Positions 35,455-43,650 of a stretch of 58,446 nucleotides of DNA are shown here, piece by piece. The translations under genes and the position numbers were made by a program. Origin of the DNA: an uncultured Lachnospiraceae bacterium. Lineage in GTDB: Bacteria; Bacillota; Clostridia; Lachnospirales; Lachnospiraceae. Position 1 is the first letter of the stretch, and each line of letters starts with the position of its first letter. The DNA lies in the NCBI GenBank assembly GCA_947626415.1, contig CANQSA010000015.1, forward strand, positions 1 through 58,446, read 5' to 3'. The notes beneath the pieces were generated by a model, which was given only the letters and a program-made list of their open reading frames with translations, searched no databases and was not told the origin of the DNA.

Positions 35455-35522
35455 CCAATCAAGCCTCTCAACGACGCTCAAACCGATTGGACTTTCAAAG
35501 AAGGGGTGGGAAACCACCCCTT
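35455..35522. other. Two inverted repeats downstream of the Abi gene
   Basis: CCAATC (35455-35460) with GATTGG (35485-35490), then a strong 9-bp hairpin AAGGGGTGG-GAAA-CCACCCCTT (35501-35522) with a stable GAAA tetraloop. No T-run follows, so it is not a standard terminator. It may be a transcript-end stabiliser, an attachment-site remnant or part of the Abi element. Confidence 0.6.
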
Positions 35523-35533
35523 CAAAACCCTGC

Positions 35534-35563
35534 TTGACAGTACCATACAATAAAATATATAAT
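35534..35563 (+). promoter_or_regulatory. Consensus promoter of the lipoprotein pair
   Basis: TTGACA (35534-35539) and TATAAT (35558-35563), both perfect hexamers, with an 18-bp spacer. It lies 69 bp before the first lipoprotein start codon. Confidence 0.8.
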
Positions 35564-35631
35564 ATTTAAAGAAACTATAAATTGCGATGGAAGCCGGGGA
35601 TGAGTATGAAAGGCTTCAGAAAGGAGCAAAA

Positions 35632-36807
35632 ATGAAAGGATATCAGAGAATTATGCTGGTATTAGGGGGAAGTCTGCTGTTATGCGGGTGTTCTTCGGAC
35701 AAGGAGGAGATCATAACGGAGACGCAGATCGAGAGGCCAACGGTGCAGCAGGTGCTGTATGACAGCCCGGAGGGGAAAAAGGAGCTGGAAGAAAATCTGA
35801 CAGACCGTCTGGAGGATCTGTGGCTCAATGAAAAGATCAGTATCAATGCGGATATCACACCAAAGCGGTTGTATAATCAATCGTTTCCGGTGTATACAGC
35901 GCCGCCGGGAACGGATGATACTGCTCAGAAACAGACCGCAGAAAAACTCCGAAAAAGCAATCCGGCGCTGACTGCGGCAGATTATCAGGAAGATTGTATG
36001 TCTGTTGGGATCAGTCCGTCTGTAGCTCGTTTTATGCATGAATATGATATGGGGAATCCGGATCAGGCAGCAGGAGCGGACGCGATCAAAAAGCTGGGAA
36101 CATTACAGGATGTAGTGAAACAGTTTCATCAGACTTATGGAGCGGCGTTAGGCCTGGAACTGGGAGATACCTACAGCTATTACACGAACCAAAACAAGTG
36201 GTCTTATGCCTGGGAGTCGTTTGTTGAGACGCAGAAGATGTTAGGGGAAGCAGTGGATGAAAAAGAGGCAGAAAAACTGTCGAAACAGGCGTATTATCTG
36301 ATAGAGATCCCATGTAAGCTGAACGGTTTGGAGTTGGCGCAGATCGGGCCGCAGCTGCCGGTTTCCGAACAGGATACCTTTGAAGATGAGAATAGCGCAT
36401 CCTATGGGACAGTCAGCTGCAATCATTTTTTCCCGTTATATGTATCGTTCCTGTGTACGGAAGACGGCGTGGTCGGAATCTGTATCAGCAATGGGTGCAA
36501 TCGGCAGGAGGAACTTCGTCAGATCACGCCGGTAGGGATTGAAACAGTGCTGGATCAGTTTAAGGCGTGGACGGAAACAAATATGAAGCACAAAGCGCAG
36601 ATTACCGGAATCCAGCTGCAGTATATCGAATTTTATATGGATCCGGATCCGACTCAAAATAATCTGCGGCGAAGGATCTGCTGGCCCGCCTGGGTAGTGC
36701 AGTTTAATTATGGCAGTGTGGATGATGCGAATGGCAGCGGTTATACAGAGTATTTTTATGCTGCGACGGGGGAGCGGATCAGTAATGAAGCAAGTCAGTT
36801 TGAATAA
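35632..36807 (+). CDS. Hypothetical lipoprotein, paralog 1
   Basis: About 391 residues. The signal ends in lipobox LCGC with lipidated Cys20, so the protein is on the outer face of the membrane. No known domain is recognised. It shares colinear blocks with the next gene product: WLNEKISINADITP, a Gly/Tyr segment, MDPDPTQNN followed by WPAWVVQF, and the C-terminal YFYAATGE. ATG 35632 with AAAGGAG upstream is used instead of an in-frame ATG at 35587 that would spoil the signal peptide. Confidence 0.8.
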   Translation: MKGYQRIMLVLGGSLLLCGCSSDKEEIITETQIERPTVQQVLYDSPEGKKELEENLTDRLEDLWLNEKISINADITPKRLYNQSFPVYTAPPGTDDTAQKQTAEKLRKSNPALTAADYQEDCMSVGISPSVARFMHEYDMGNPDQAAGADAIKKLGTLQDVVKQFHQTYGAALGLELGDTYSYYTNQNKWSYAWESFVETQKMLGEAVDEKEAEKLSKQAYYLIEIPCKLNGLELAQIGPQLPVSEQDTFEDENSASYGTVSCNHFFPLYVSFLCTEDGVVGICISNGCNRQEELRQITPVGIETVLDQFKAWTETNMKHKAQITGIQLQYIEFYMDPDPTQNNLRRRICWPAWVVQFNYGSVDDANGSGYTEYFYAATGERISNEASQFE

Positions 36808-37864
36808 AAAGGGGAAACAAATTATCAGTATGCTGTTAGGGGTTCTGCTGTTGTGCGGGTGCTCGGATGGAATGAAAAATCAGGAAACAACACAGCAGAC
36901 GCAAGAGGAAACCGGGATCAAGATGATGATCGACGATCCGCAGGTGCAGGAAAAACTTGCGGATGAGACTGTCAGCAAACTGGAGAATATCTGGCTGAAT
37001 GAGAGGATTTCGGTGAATGCGTCAGTTACGCCCCCAAATGTGTATACCGGGGAATATCCGGTATACGCGGTGCATCAGTGGAGCGATGAGTCAGAACTTC
37101 AGGATCGGTTGGACCGGCTTTTAGAAATCAATCCATTGCTTACGGAAACAAGGAATTTATTTGATGATTCAAAAAAACAGTATTATGAGATAAATGCCGG
37201 GATCAGTCAATTTGCTATAAGAGTAGCGGAAACTTTTTATCCTGGCAGTGAGATCGATCCGGAAATAGAAGCGACGATTGGAACGGCGGCAGATGTGACG
37301 GCAAAGCTGGAAGCGGAATACAGCGGCTTCATTGAAGGAACTTTAAATAAAAGCCAATGCTATTTTGATACGATCAGCGGGGAAGAGTGGAAAGCTTATC
37401 AGGAGGATGCAGATTCTCTTTTAGTACCACTGACGAAAGCGGATGAGAAACTGATGGAGCAGGATGCGTATCTCATCTATATCCCGTATTTGCAGGATGA
37501 ACTGGAATTATCTTCACCGCGGGGAATTATCTTTCTCTACACAGAGGACGGGGTAGCTGCCGTCAGCAGCAATCAGAATATTGTAATAGAGAAAGAAATC
37601 CGAAAACTGTCACCGGTGTCAATTAAAACCGTATTGGAGCAATTTCAAAGTTACGCGGAAGAAAAATGGGGGAAGAATCCCATTGACATTAAAGAGATTC
37701 ATCTGGTTTATGCCGATTCTTATATGGATTCCGATTCGGAGCAGAACAATGACCGGAATGAAATTTTCTGGCCGGTTTGGCAGATAAAGTATGAGAAATT
37801 TGGCAGTTCCTATAAAGAAATTTTCTATGCCGCTACGGGAACGCCTATGGAATCTTTATTTTGA
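36785..37864 (+). CDS. Hypothetical lipoprotein, paralog 2
   Basis: A 359-residue protein with lipobox LCGC, lipidated Cys26. It aligns along its length with the upstream lipoprotein (IWLNERISVNASVTP; MDSDSEQNN then WPVWQIKY; IFYAATGT), so the two arose by tandem duplication and diverged. Its start overlaps the end of paralog 1 by 23 bp with GGGGGAG upstream, implying coupled translation. Function is unknown; the paired, coupled layout suggests that the two products act together. Confidence 0.8.
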   Translation: MKQVSLNKKGKQIISMLLGVLLLCGCSDGMKNQETTQQTQEETGIKMMIDDPQVQEKLADETVSKLENIWLNERISVNASVTPPNVYTGEYPVYAVHQWSDESELQDRLDRLLEINPLLTETRNLFDDSKKQYYEINAGISQFAIRVAETFYPGSEIDPEIEATIGTAADVTAKLEAEYSGFIEGTLNKSQCYFDTISGEEWKAYQEDADSLLVPLTKADEKLMEQDAYLIYIPYLQDELELSSPRGIIFLYTEDGVAAVSSNQNIVIEKEIRKLSPVSIKTVLEQFQSYAEEKWGKNPIDIKEIHLVYADSYMDSDSEQNNDRNEIFWPVWQIKYEKFGSSYKEIFYAATGTPMESLF

Positions 37865-37933
37865 TTGGTTTGTGCGGGTGTATTTGTCCCTGTAATCAGC
37901 ACGCAAAAATCAGAAATTGTTTGCATTTAGCTA

Positions 37934-37962
37934 TTGCAAGGGCAGTTTTCCCGTGCTACAAT
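37934..37962 (+). promoter_or_regulatory. Promoter and possible operator of the AbiE pair
   Basis: TTGCAA (37934-37939), 17-bp spacer, TACAAT (37957-37962). The spacer contains an imperfect dyad, GCAAGGG and CCCGTGC. AbiEi antitoxins are known to bind inverted repeats in their own promoter, so this dyad is a candidate site. Confidence 0.6.
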
Positions 37963-38009
37963 AATTGCATACAAAAACGTAAAACAGCATGTAGAAAGTT
38001 GGTATTCGC

Positions 38010-38615
38010 TTGAATCAAAAGGAGATTGCACAAAATGTGCTCAAAGACAACGGCGGAATTGCTAAAACCGCTGACTTTGTTGTGGCAGGCATAAAAAAAT
38101 ATGATGTAGCGGCGCTGTGCAAGGAAGGTTTTCTCGAACGTGTTCGGCGTGGGGTGTACCAATTGCCGGGCAACGATCAAATAACAGAGGAACAGTTGCT
38201 CCGTGAACTGCTGCCGCAGGGAATCGTTTGCGTGGAGTCTGCGATGTTTCATTACGGATACAGCGATTTCGCGCCACGTGCCTGGTCTGTTGCCGTACCG
38301 AGAACGGCATCCCGGGCAGTCGGAAATATCGGGGAATTTCCGGTCAGAGCCTATTACATTCAAAAGGAATATTTTTTAATTGGAAAGACTGTTGAAAACT
38401 TCAACGGTGTGATGCTCCCTGTATATGATCGGGAACGCACTATTTGCGACTGCTTCAAATATCGGACGAAGCTCGACAATGAAACCTTCAGCAAGGCGTT
38501 AAATGCCTATGTCGCAGATAGCCGAAAAAACCTCGCCAATTTATCCGTGTATGCAAAAAAAATGAAGCTATACACAAAAATAATGAATGTGATGGAGGTG
38601 CTGCTGAGTGGCTGA
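38010..38615 (+). CDS. AbiEi-family antitoxin (type IV toxin-antitoxin)
   Basis: A 201-residue protein. An N-terminal winged helix (IAKTADFVVAGIKKYDVAALCKEG, then VRRGVYQLP) is followed by the AbiEi C-terminal domain (YDRERTICDCFKYR). AbiEi represses the operon and counters AbiEii without direct binding to the toxin. TTG 38010 is chosen because it starts the protein at the usual point (MNQKEIAQNV); the ribosome site is weak. A GTG at 38037 is the alternative. It overlaps the toxin gene by 8 bp. Confidence 0.88.
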   Translation: MNQKEIAQNVLKDNGGIAKTADFVVAGIKKYDVAALCKEGFLERVRRGVYQLPGNDQITEEQLLRELLPQGIVCVESAMFHYGYSDFAPRAWSVAVPRTASRAVGNIGEFPVRAYYIQKEYFLIGKTVENFNGVMLPVYDRERTICDCFKYRTKLDNETFSKALNAYVADSRKNLANLSVYAKKMKLYTKIMNVMEVLLSG

Positions 38616-39504
38616 TCTTGCTGCGTCCGTGCTGGCACGGTTGAAAAACAAAGCGAAGGAAAGCGGCAGAAGCTATCAGCTGTGTTTGCAGCTTTTCTGC
38701 CAGGAAGAATTTCTGCGCCGACTGGAAAAATCCAAATATGCGGAAAACCTCGTCCTGAAAGGCGGACTGTTCATCTACTGCCTTACGGACTTTGACAGCC
38801 GCGTTACCGTTGATGTTGATTTCCTGCTCAGGAAGATACCAAACACGCCAGAGCAGCTGAAAGCGGTACTGGAAGAAATCATCGCAGCTGAAACCGGCAA
38901 CGATTTTATAACCTTTGAGATCAAGGACGTGGCACCCATTGCAGTTGCCAAAAAGTACGCCGGAATCGGTGCGTCTATGATTGCCCGGATTAAAAATACC
39001 AGAACACCGTTTGGCATTGACTTCGGCGTCGGTGACGTAATCGTTCCGAAGCAGGAAAAACGAAAAATCCCGACGCAGCTTGCAGATTTTGAAGCGCCGA
39101 TAGTGAACACCTATTCGCTGGAAACGACTGTTGCCGAAAAGCTCGATGCTATCCTCAGTCTGATGGAGTTCTCCAGCCGGATGAAAGATTATTATGACAT
39201 ATATTATCTGGCGCAAAAATTTGATTTCGACGGGATAACGCTCACAGAAGCGCTGAGGAAAACCTTTAAAAATCGTGGACACGCCTTTACGTTAGAGCAG
39301 TTTGAGCAGGTCATGGATTTTGGAAACGATATGGAAATGCAAAAGAAGTGGAAAGCCTTCTGCCGGAAAATTGAAATAAAAACAAATGATTACAATACTG
39401 TGCTGGGAACAATAAAAAGGCTTCTGGCTGGGCCATATAAAGCGGTAGTAGAAGAATCTGCTTTCCGTTTGAAGTGGTTTGTTGAAAAACAGAATTGGGA
39501 ATAA
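38608..39504 (+). CDS. AbiEii-family nucleotidyltransferase toxin
   Basis: A 298-residue protein of the AbiEii/AbiGii family. The nucleotidyltransferase core is KGGLFIYCL followed by RVTVDVDFL, the metal-binding D-x-D. A later TVAEKLDAI...RMKDYYDIYYL segment is also typical. Such toxins modify tRNA 3' ends or related RNA and stop growth upon phage infection. GTG 38608 lies within the antitoxin stop region, with GGAGG nine bases upstream. It forms a complete two-gene module with AbiEi. Confidence 0.9.
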   Translation: MADLAASVLARLKNKAKESGRSYQLCLQLFCQEEFLRRLEKSKYAENLVLKGGLFIYCLTDFDSRVTVDVDFLLRKIPNTPEQLKAVLEEIIAAETGNDFITFEIKDVAPIAVAKKYAGIGASMIARIKNTRTPFGIDFGVGDVIVPKQEKRKIPTQLADFEAPIVNTYSLETTVAEKLDAILSLMEFSSRMKDYYDIYYLAQKFDFDGITLTEALRKTFKNRGHAFTLEQFEQVMDFGNDMEMQKKWKAFCRKIEIKTNDYNTVLGTIKRLLAGPYKAVVEESAFRLKWFVEKQNWE

Positions 39505-39557
39505 GGTTTTACTTATTTGTGCCGTCAACTTGAAAGGCGGCGGAACGGAGGTTAGTG

Positions 39558-40655
39558 ATGAATACTTTAAAAAAAGTCGGAGGCTTTATGCCGGGAATCG
39601 TGTTGTGCGCGGCTATTGCAGCGGCAGCCACATTGCTTTCCGGAATTACTGTCGGCAGCTTCTCGCTGGAAGTGGTGGGCGCGCCGGTATTTGCCATATT
39701 GATCGGGATGCTGATTACGCTGGTCTGCCCCGCGCTGGCAAGTCACGCGGCCCTGAAAGACGGGATTAAGTTTACGTCCAAAAAGATTCTGCAGTGGGCG
39801 GTCATTATTCTGGGATTCTCCCTGAATCTGGGAACCATCGCCAGCGTAGGCGGGAAGAGTCTTCCGGTCATTGTACTGACAATATCCACGTCTCTGATCG
39901 TGGCGTACCTGATGATGAAGGTATTACATATGGACGGAAAGGTTTCCACGCTGATCGGGGTTGGTTCCTCGATCTGCGGCGGCTCTGCCATTGCGGCGAC
40001 GGCGCCGGTCATCGATGCGGACGATAAAGAAGTGGCGCAGTCGATTTCCGTGATCTTTCTGTTTAATGTGCTGGCAGCCCTGATCTTTCCGGCGTTTGGA
40101 CACGCCATCGGACTGGGTTCGGAAGGGTTCGCCGTTTTCGCGGGAACAGCGGTAAACGACACCTCCTCCGTTACAGCGGCGGCGTCTACGGCGGAGAGCA
40201 TCTATGGGACAGACGGGATTTTGTCGGCAGCCGTTACCGTGAAGCTGACCCGTACCCTGGCCATTATTCCGATCACACTGGTTTTGGCGTTTTACCGGAC
40301 GGCGAAGGCAAAGAAAAGCGGCGGTGCAAACGGCAGCTTTTCCTTAAAGAAAATATTCCCGTTCTTTATCCTGTATTTTATTCTGGCGTCTGTCATTACA
40401 ACACTGATGGGACTTCTTCCGGAAAACGGAGTGACGGTCTTTTACGCGAACAGCTTTGTGCCGTTTATGAAATGGCTGGCGAAATTCTTTATCGCCATGG
40501 CAATGTGCGCCATTGGTCTCAATACCAACCTGGTTGAATTGGTGAAAAAGGGCGGAAAGCCCATTACCATGGGAGCCTGTTGCTGGATCGCGATTACCGC
40601 GGTTTCCATTGGCGTACAACTCCTGACGGGAATTTTCTATACGGATCTGCCCTGA
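39558..40655 (+). CDS. YeiH family (UPF0324) putative sulfate/anion exporter
   Basis: A 365-residue membrane protein with about ten helices. SSICGGSAIAATAPVI and GTAVNDTSSVTAAAS are the hallmark conserved segments of UPF0324/YeiH. Annotated family members are called putative sulfate exporters; biochemical proof is sparse. ATG 39558 follows GGAGG at nine bases. No obvious functional partner lies alongside; the gene is convergent with the TcdA gene, separated by 23 bp. Confidence 0.87.
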   Translation: MNTLKKVGGFMPGIVLCAAIAAAATLLSGITVGSFSLEVVGAPVFAILIGMLITLVCPALASHAALKDGIKFTSKKILQWAVIILGFSLNLGTIASVGGKSLPVIVLTISTSLIVAYLMMKVLHMDGKVSTLIGVGSSICGGSAIAATAPVIDADDKEVAQSISVIFLFNVLAALIFPAFGHAIGLGSEGFAVFAGTAVNDTSSVTAAASTAESIYGTDGILSAAVTVKLTRTLAIIPITLVLAFYRTAKAKKSGGANGSFSLKKIFPFFILYFILASVITTLMGLLPENGVTVFYANSFVPFMKWLAKFFIAMAMCAIGLNTNLVELVKKGGKPITMGACCWIAITAVSIGVQLLTGIFYTDLP

Positions 40656-40678
40656 CACAGAGGAAGTGCCGGGAACGG

Positions 40679-41422
40679 TTATGACCGGATCAGATCCCGG
40701 ATCACTTCTCCGGCCATGATCAGCCCTGCAACAGAAGGAACGAAAGCAGTACTGCCCGGTACCTGACGGTGCCGGGTAGTTTTTTGCGCCTCGTCCGCTT
40801 CCGGGGCGTCGGCAGGCGTTAAAGACGTTAGAGGCGTTAAAGGCGTTTCCCTGGAATAGACGACCTTCAGCCGGGGAATTCCGCGTTTTTTCAGTTCGCG
40901 CCGCATCACCTTCGCCAACGGACAGACAGAAGTTTCATAGATGTCCGCCACTTCAAACGCGGCGGCGTCCAGCTTGTTGCCGGCGCCCATGCAGCTGATG
41001 ATGGGAGTGCCGGCCCGGTACGCGTGTTCCGCAAGCGCGATCTTTCCGCTTACGGTATCGATGGCGTCCACGATATAGTCATATTGGGTAAAATCAAACT
41101 GATCGGCTGTATCCGGCAGGTAAAAAGTCCGGTATGTGCGGACCACGGCGTTCGGATTGATATCCAGGATCCGCTGTCTGGCAACGTCTACCTTATAGCT
41201 TCCGATGGTGCTGTGTGTGGCGTAGATCTGCCGGTTGAGGTTGGAAAGCGCTATGGTATCATTGTCGATCAGATCTATGGCGCCGAGGCCGGAGCGGATC
41301 AGTGCCTCTACCGTATAACCGCCTACGCCGCCGAGGCCGAAGACCGCCGCCCGGGAAGCGGCAAGCCGTTCCATCGCTTCGGCTCCCAGCAGCCGTTCTG
41401 TTCTTGAAAATTGTTCCTGCAT
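40679..41422 (-). CDS. tcdA: tRNA threonylcarbamoyladenosine dehydratase
   Basis: A 247-residue ThiF/E1-like ATP-dependent enzyme of the TcdA (YgdL) type. The nucleotide site is GLGGVGGYTVEALIRSG, then DNDTIALSNLNRQ. It cyclises t6A in ANN-decoding tRNAs to ct6A. A short tandem duplication has made PLTPLTSLTP near residue 195. It starts 22 bp behind the HydE-like gene and is the last gene of the Rrf2 operon. Confidence 0.9.
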   Translation of the reverse strand: MQEQFSRTERLLGAEAMERLAASRAAVFGLGGVGGYTVEALIRSGLGAIDLIDNDTIALSNLNRQIYATHSTIGSYKVDVARQRILDINPNAVVRTYRTFYLPDTADQFDFTQYDYIVDAIDTVSGKIALAEHAYRAGTPIISCMGAGNKLDAAAFEVADIYETSVCPLAKVMRRELKKRGIPRLKVVYSRETPLTPLTSLTPADAPEADEAQKTTRHRQVPGSTAFVPSVAGLIMAGEVIRDLIRS

Positions 41423-41444
41423 GATAACCTCGATTCCGGAGCGG

Positions 41445-42482
41445 CTATACGCCGTTCCTTTTTACATCTCCGACGGCAGTTACGATCCGGTAGCCTGCCT
41501 GCCGGACCCGCTGCTCCAGACAGCTTCGGCACTGTGCCGATTCATCTCCGGTACAGATCTTATTTTCATAAAGCGCGTACAGTTTCCGGACGCTGACCGG
41601 AGAAAGGTTAGGCATTACGACATTGGCGCCGGCCTTTAACCCAAGCTCCCGTCCTTGGGGATGGATCGTGCCGAGCGCTGTGGTCGCCGGGATCAGCGCA
41701 TAAGGAAACATCAGGCGCAAGACCGCCACCAGTCGCAGCGTCAGCGGAAAACTGCCGTTCTCAAAATGCGCGAACGGGGTTTCCGCATGCGTCAGATAAG
41801 GTCCGATCCCGATCATATCCGGTGAAAGCTGCTGCAAAAACCGCAGATCGGAAATTAAATTGGCGGTCGTCTGATAAGGGGAGCCCACCATAAATCCGGA
41901 GCCTACCTGATATCCGATTTCCTTTAACGCAAACAGACAGTCCTTGCGGTGCTGCAGAAGCATGCTTTCAGGATGCAGCCTGCGGTAATGGGTTTCATCG
42001 GCAGTCTCATGCCGCAGCAGGTAGCGGTTGGCGCCCGCGTCAAAATATCGCTGATAGCTTTCCCGTTCCTTTTCTCCAATGGAAAGCGTGATCGCGCATG
42101 CGGGGTACTGTGCGCGGATCGCGGAAACGATCTCACAGATCCGGTCGTCCGTAAAATAAGGATCTTCCCCGCCCTGCAGGACAAATGTACGAAAGCCGAG
42201 CGCATAGCCTTCCGCGCAGCACGAAAGGATTTCTTCCTTTGTCAGCCGGTAACGCCGCACGTTTTGGTTGCCGGCGCGGATGCCGCAGTAGTAGCAGTTA
42301 TTTTTGCAATAATTCGTAAATTCGATCAGACCGCGGATATATACGGCGTCGCCGTATCGCTCCCGCCGGACCTCGTCTGCTTCCGCAAACAGAACGGAAT
42401 CCCATTCTTCGGTTTCCAGCAGCGCGGTCAGTTTCTCGTCCGGCAGATCGCGGTTCGCGCGCAGTTCTTCTATGATCGTCAT
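41445..42482 (-). CDS. hydE: [FeFe] hydrogenase maturase HydE (radical SAM)
   Basis: A 345-residue radical SAM enzyme. The SAM cluster motif is C59-x3-C63-x2-C66 (CKNNCYYC). The C-terminal CTGDESAQCRSC is C-x7-C-x2-C, the auxiliary cluster spacing known in HydE. HydE contributes to synthesis of the H-cluster ligand of [FeFe] hydrogenase. HydF and HydG are not in this window. ATG 42482 with AAGGAC upstream is used; a long open extension upstream is within repeats and the Rrf2 gene. Biotin-synthase-like proteins are less likely. Confidence 0.87.
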   Translation of the reverse strand: MTIIEELRANRDLPDEKLTALLETEEWDSVLFAEADEVRRERYGDAVYIRGLIEFTNYCKNNCYYCGIRAGNQNVRRYRLTKEEILSCCAEGYALGFRTFVLQGGEDPYFTDDRICEIVSAIRAQYPACAITLSIGEKERESYQRYFDAGANRYLLRHETADETHYRRLHPESMLLQHRKDCLFALKEIGYQVGSGFMVGSPYQTTANLISDLRFLQQLSPDMIGIGPYLTHAETPFAHFENGSFPLTLRLVAVLRLMFPYALIPATTALGTIHPQGRELGLKAGANVVMPNLSPVSVRKLYALYENKICTGDESAQCRSCLEQRVRQAGYRIVTAVGDVKRNGV

Positions 42483-42502
42483 GATGTCTAAGTCCTTTCC
42501 TT

Positions 42503-42550
42503 TGATCTGAATGTGATCTGAATGTAAATATGAATGTAATCTGAATGCTG
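42503..42550. repeat. Degenerate 11-12 bp direct repeats
   Basis: About four copies of GATCTGAATGT-like units lie between the Rrf2 and HydE genes. They occupy most of the 71-bp intercistronic gap. Origin by slippage is likely; effect on translation coupling is unknown. Confidence 0.75.
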
Positions 42551-42553
42551 TCG

Positions 42554-42991
42554 TTAAATGACATAGTCGTTGGCGTATTGTGCCCGTTGGGCGTCTAAAA
42601 TATCCTGAAGCGTGATGCCGTCCAGATATTCGTTGATTACCTTGTATAATCCCCGCCAGACCGGAAGCGTGGCGCATTCGCCGCTTCGTTCACACAGCAC
42701 GGGATCCTGCTCCAGACAGGCGACCGGCGCGAGACTTCCCTCGGTCAGACGGAGAATATCGCCTACAGTATATTTATCCGGCGACTTCGCAAGCTGATAA
42801 CCGCCCTGGAATCCCCGGTTGGTCCGCAGAACGTCGCTCCGGTTTAAGATTGGTACGATCTGTTCCAGATACTTCTTGGAGATGCCCTGCCGGCCGGCGA
42901 TATCCTTGAGCGCAACAAAACCCCCGTCCTGATGCTCCGCCAGATCCAGCATCATACGCAGCGCATATCTGCCTTTCGTTGAAATTTTCAC
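42554..42991 (-). CDS. Rrf2 family regulator (IscR-like)
   Basis: A 145-residue winged-helix regulator. MKISTKGRYALRMMLDLAEH is the canonical Rrf2 start. The cluster loop has C93-x5-6-C-x5-C (CLEQDPVLCERSGEC), suitable for binding an Fe-S cluster. It probably senses Fe-S or redox status and regulates its own operon with HydE and TcdA. A perfect palindrome lies upstream. Confidence 0.88.
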   Translation of the reverse strand: MKISTKGRYALRMMLDLAEHQDGGFVALKDIAGRQGISKKYLEQIVPILNRSDVLRTNRGFQGGYQLAKSPDKYTVGDILRLTEGSLAPVACLEQDPVLCERSGECATLPVWRGLYKVINEYLDGITLQDILDAQRAQYANDYVI

Positions 42992-43079
42992 AATTACCTC
43001 TTTTCCGGAGTATTTCCGCGGTCACGGCGGCGTATCTCCCGATTCTCGCCGCTGCCAAAACTCCAATTTGATAAATACT

Positions 43080-43121
43080 ATAATAACATAGATTTTATAG
43101 GTTTTCAATCCTTATTGAAAA
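43080..43121 (-). promoter_or_regulatory. Rrf2 gene promoter with palindromic operator
   Basis: Minus strand TTGAAA (43108-43103), 17-bp spacer, TATTAT (43085-43080). A perfect palindrome, TTTTCAAT (43102-43109) - CCTT - ATTGAAAA (43114-43121), covers the -35. This is a good autoregulatory site for the Rrf2 protein. Confidence 0.65.
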
Positions 43122-43152
43122 GAATGAGAAGAATCCGCAGGCGTTTGGAAGG

Positions 43153-43222
43153 GTTGTCCTGTCGTAAATAACACAAATATGTCGTGGACAACAAGCAACG
43201 CTTCTTTTTTTTATGATATAAT
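43153..43222 (+). promoter_or_regulatory. Inverted repeat and extended -10 promoter
   Basis: GTTGTCC (43153-43159) is repeated inverted as GGACAAC (43186-43192), with direct TGTCGT copies inside. An extended -10, TGATATAAT (43214-43222), follows; no good -35 is visible. Spacing of the arms (26 bp) is similar to the Fic operators, though the arm sequence is different. Confidence 0.5.
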
Positions 43223-43241
43223 AAAAACAGGACGCCGCAGT

Positions 43242-43593
43242 TTGCTGCGCTCCTGTATTGCGGTGATTCTTTCGGTGTCGCTTTTCATGACGACATTGTC
43301 CGGCTGCTCTGATCAGCAGGAGTCCACGGAAGAAGTCCGTAAGTACTATGAGGAGATTTGTCCGGTTCCGGCCTACAAGGCGTACTTGGAAAAGGTGTTT
43401 ACAAACATGCCGGAGGAGCCCATCAAGATCAAGGACGTGTCGGTAACGGAAAACGGTTCGCTGCGCGTTGACGTGACAGACGAATCGCTGCCCTATGTCG
43501 GAGTTCAATGGCGGCCACTATGAGATCATCGGTCTCTGGGACGGAGTGGATTACGCGACAGGAATGCTGAATAAGGGGATCAGACAAAATTTT
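43242..43593 (+). pseudogene. Small lipoprotein gene, probably frameshifted
   Basis: From TTG 43242 the frame codes a lipoprotein signal (VILSVSLFMTTLSGC) and an acidic domain to TGA 43521-43523. The last seven residues look unnatural. The +1 frame from about 43495 continues with coding-like EFNGGHYEIIGLWDGVDYATGML right up to the terminator. A single-base indel near 43497 best explains this. The promoter at 43214-43222 rules out the earlier ATG 43179. Family unknown. Confidence 0.55.
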
Positions 43594-43633
43594 AAGCCGC
43601 GGGCATTCGGGAAACCGGACGCCCGCGGCTTTT
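43594..43633. terminator. Strong bidirectional terminator
   Basis: AAGCCGCGGGC (43594-43604) pairs with GCCCGCGGCTT (43621-43631), and pairing continues inward with wobble to a GAAA tetraloop. T-run on the right and A-run on the left. It serves the lipoprotein gene and the YfcC pseudogene, which end on either side. Confidence 0.9.
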
Positions 43634-43650
43634 ACTTATTTCATTCCATT

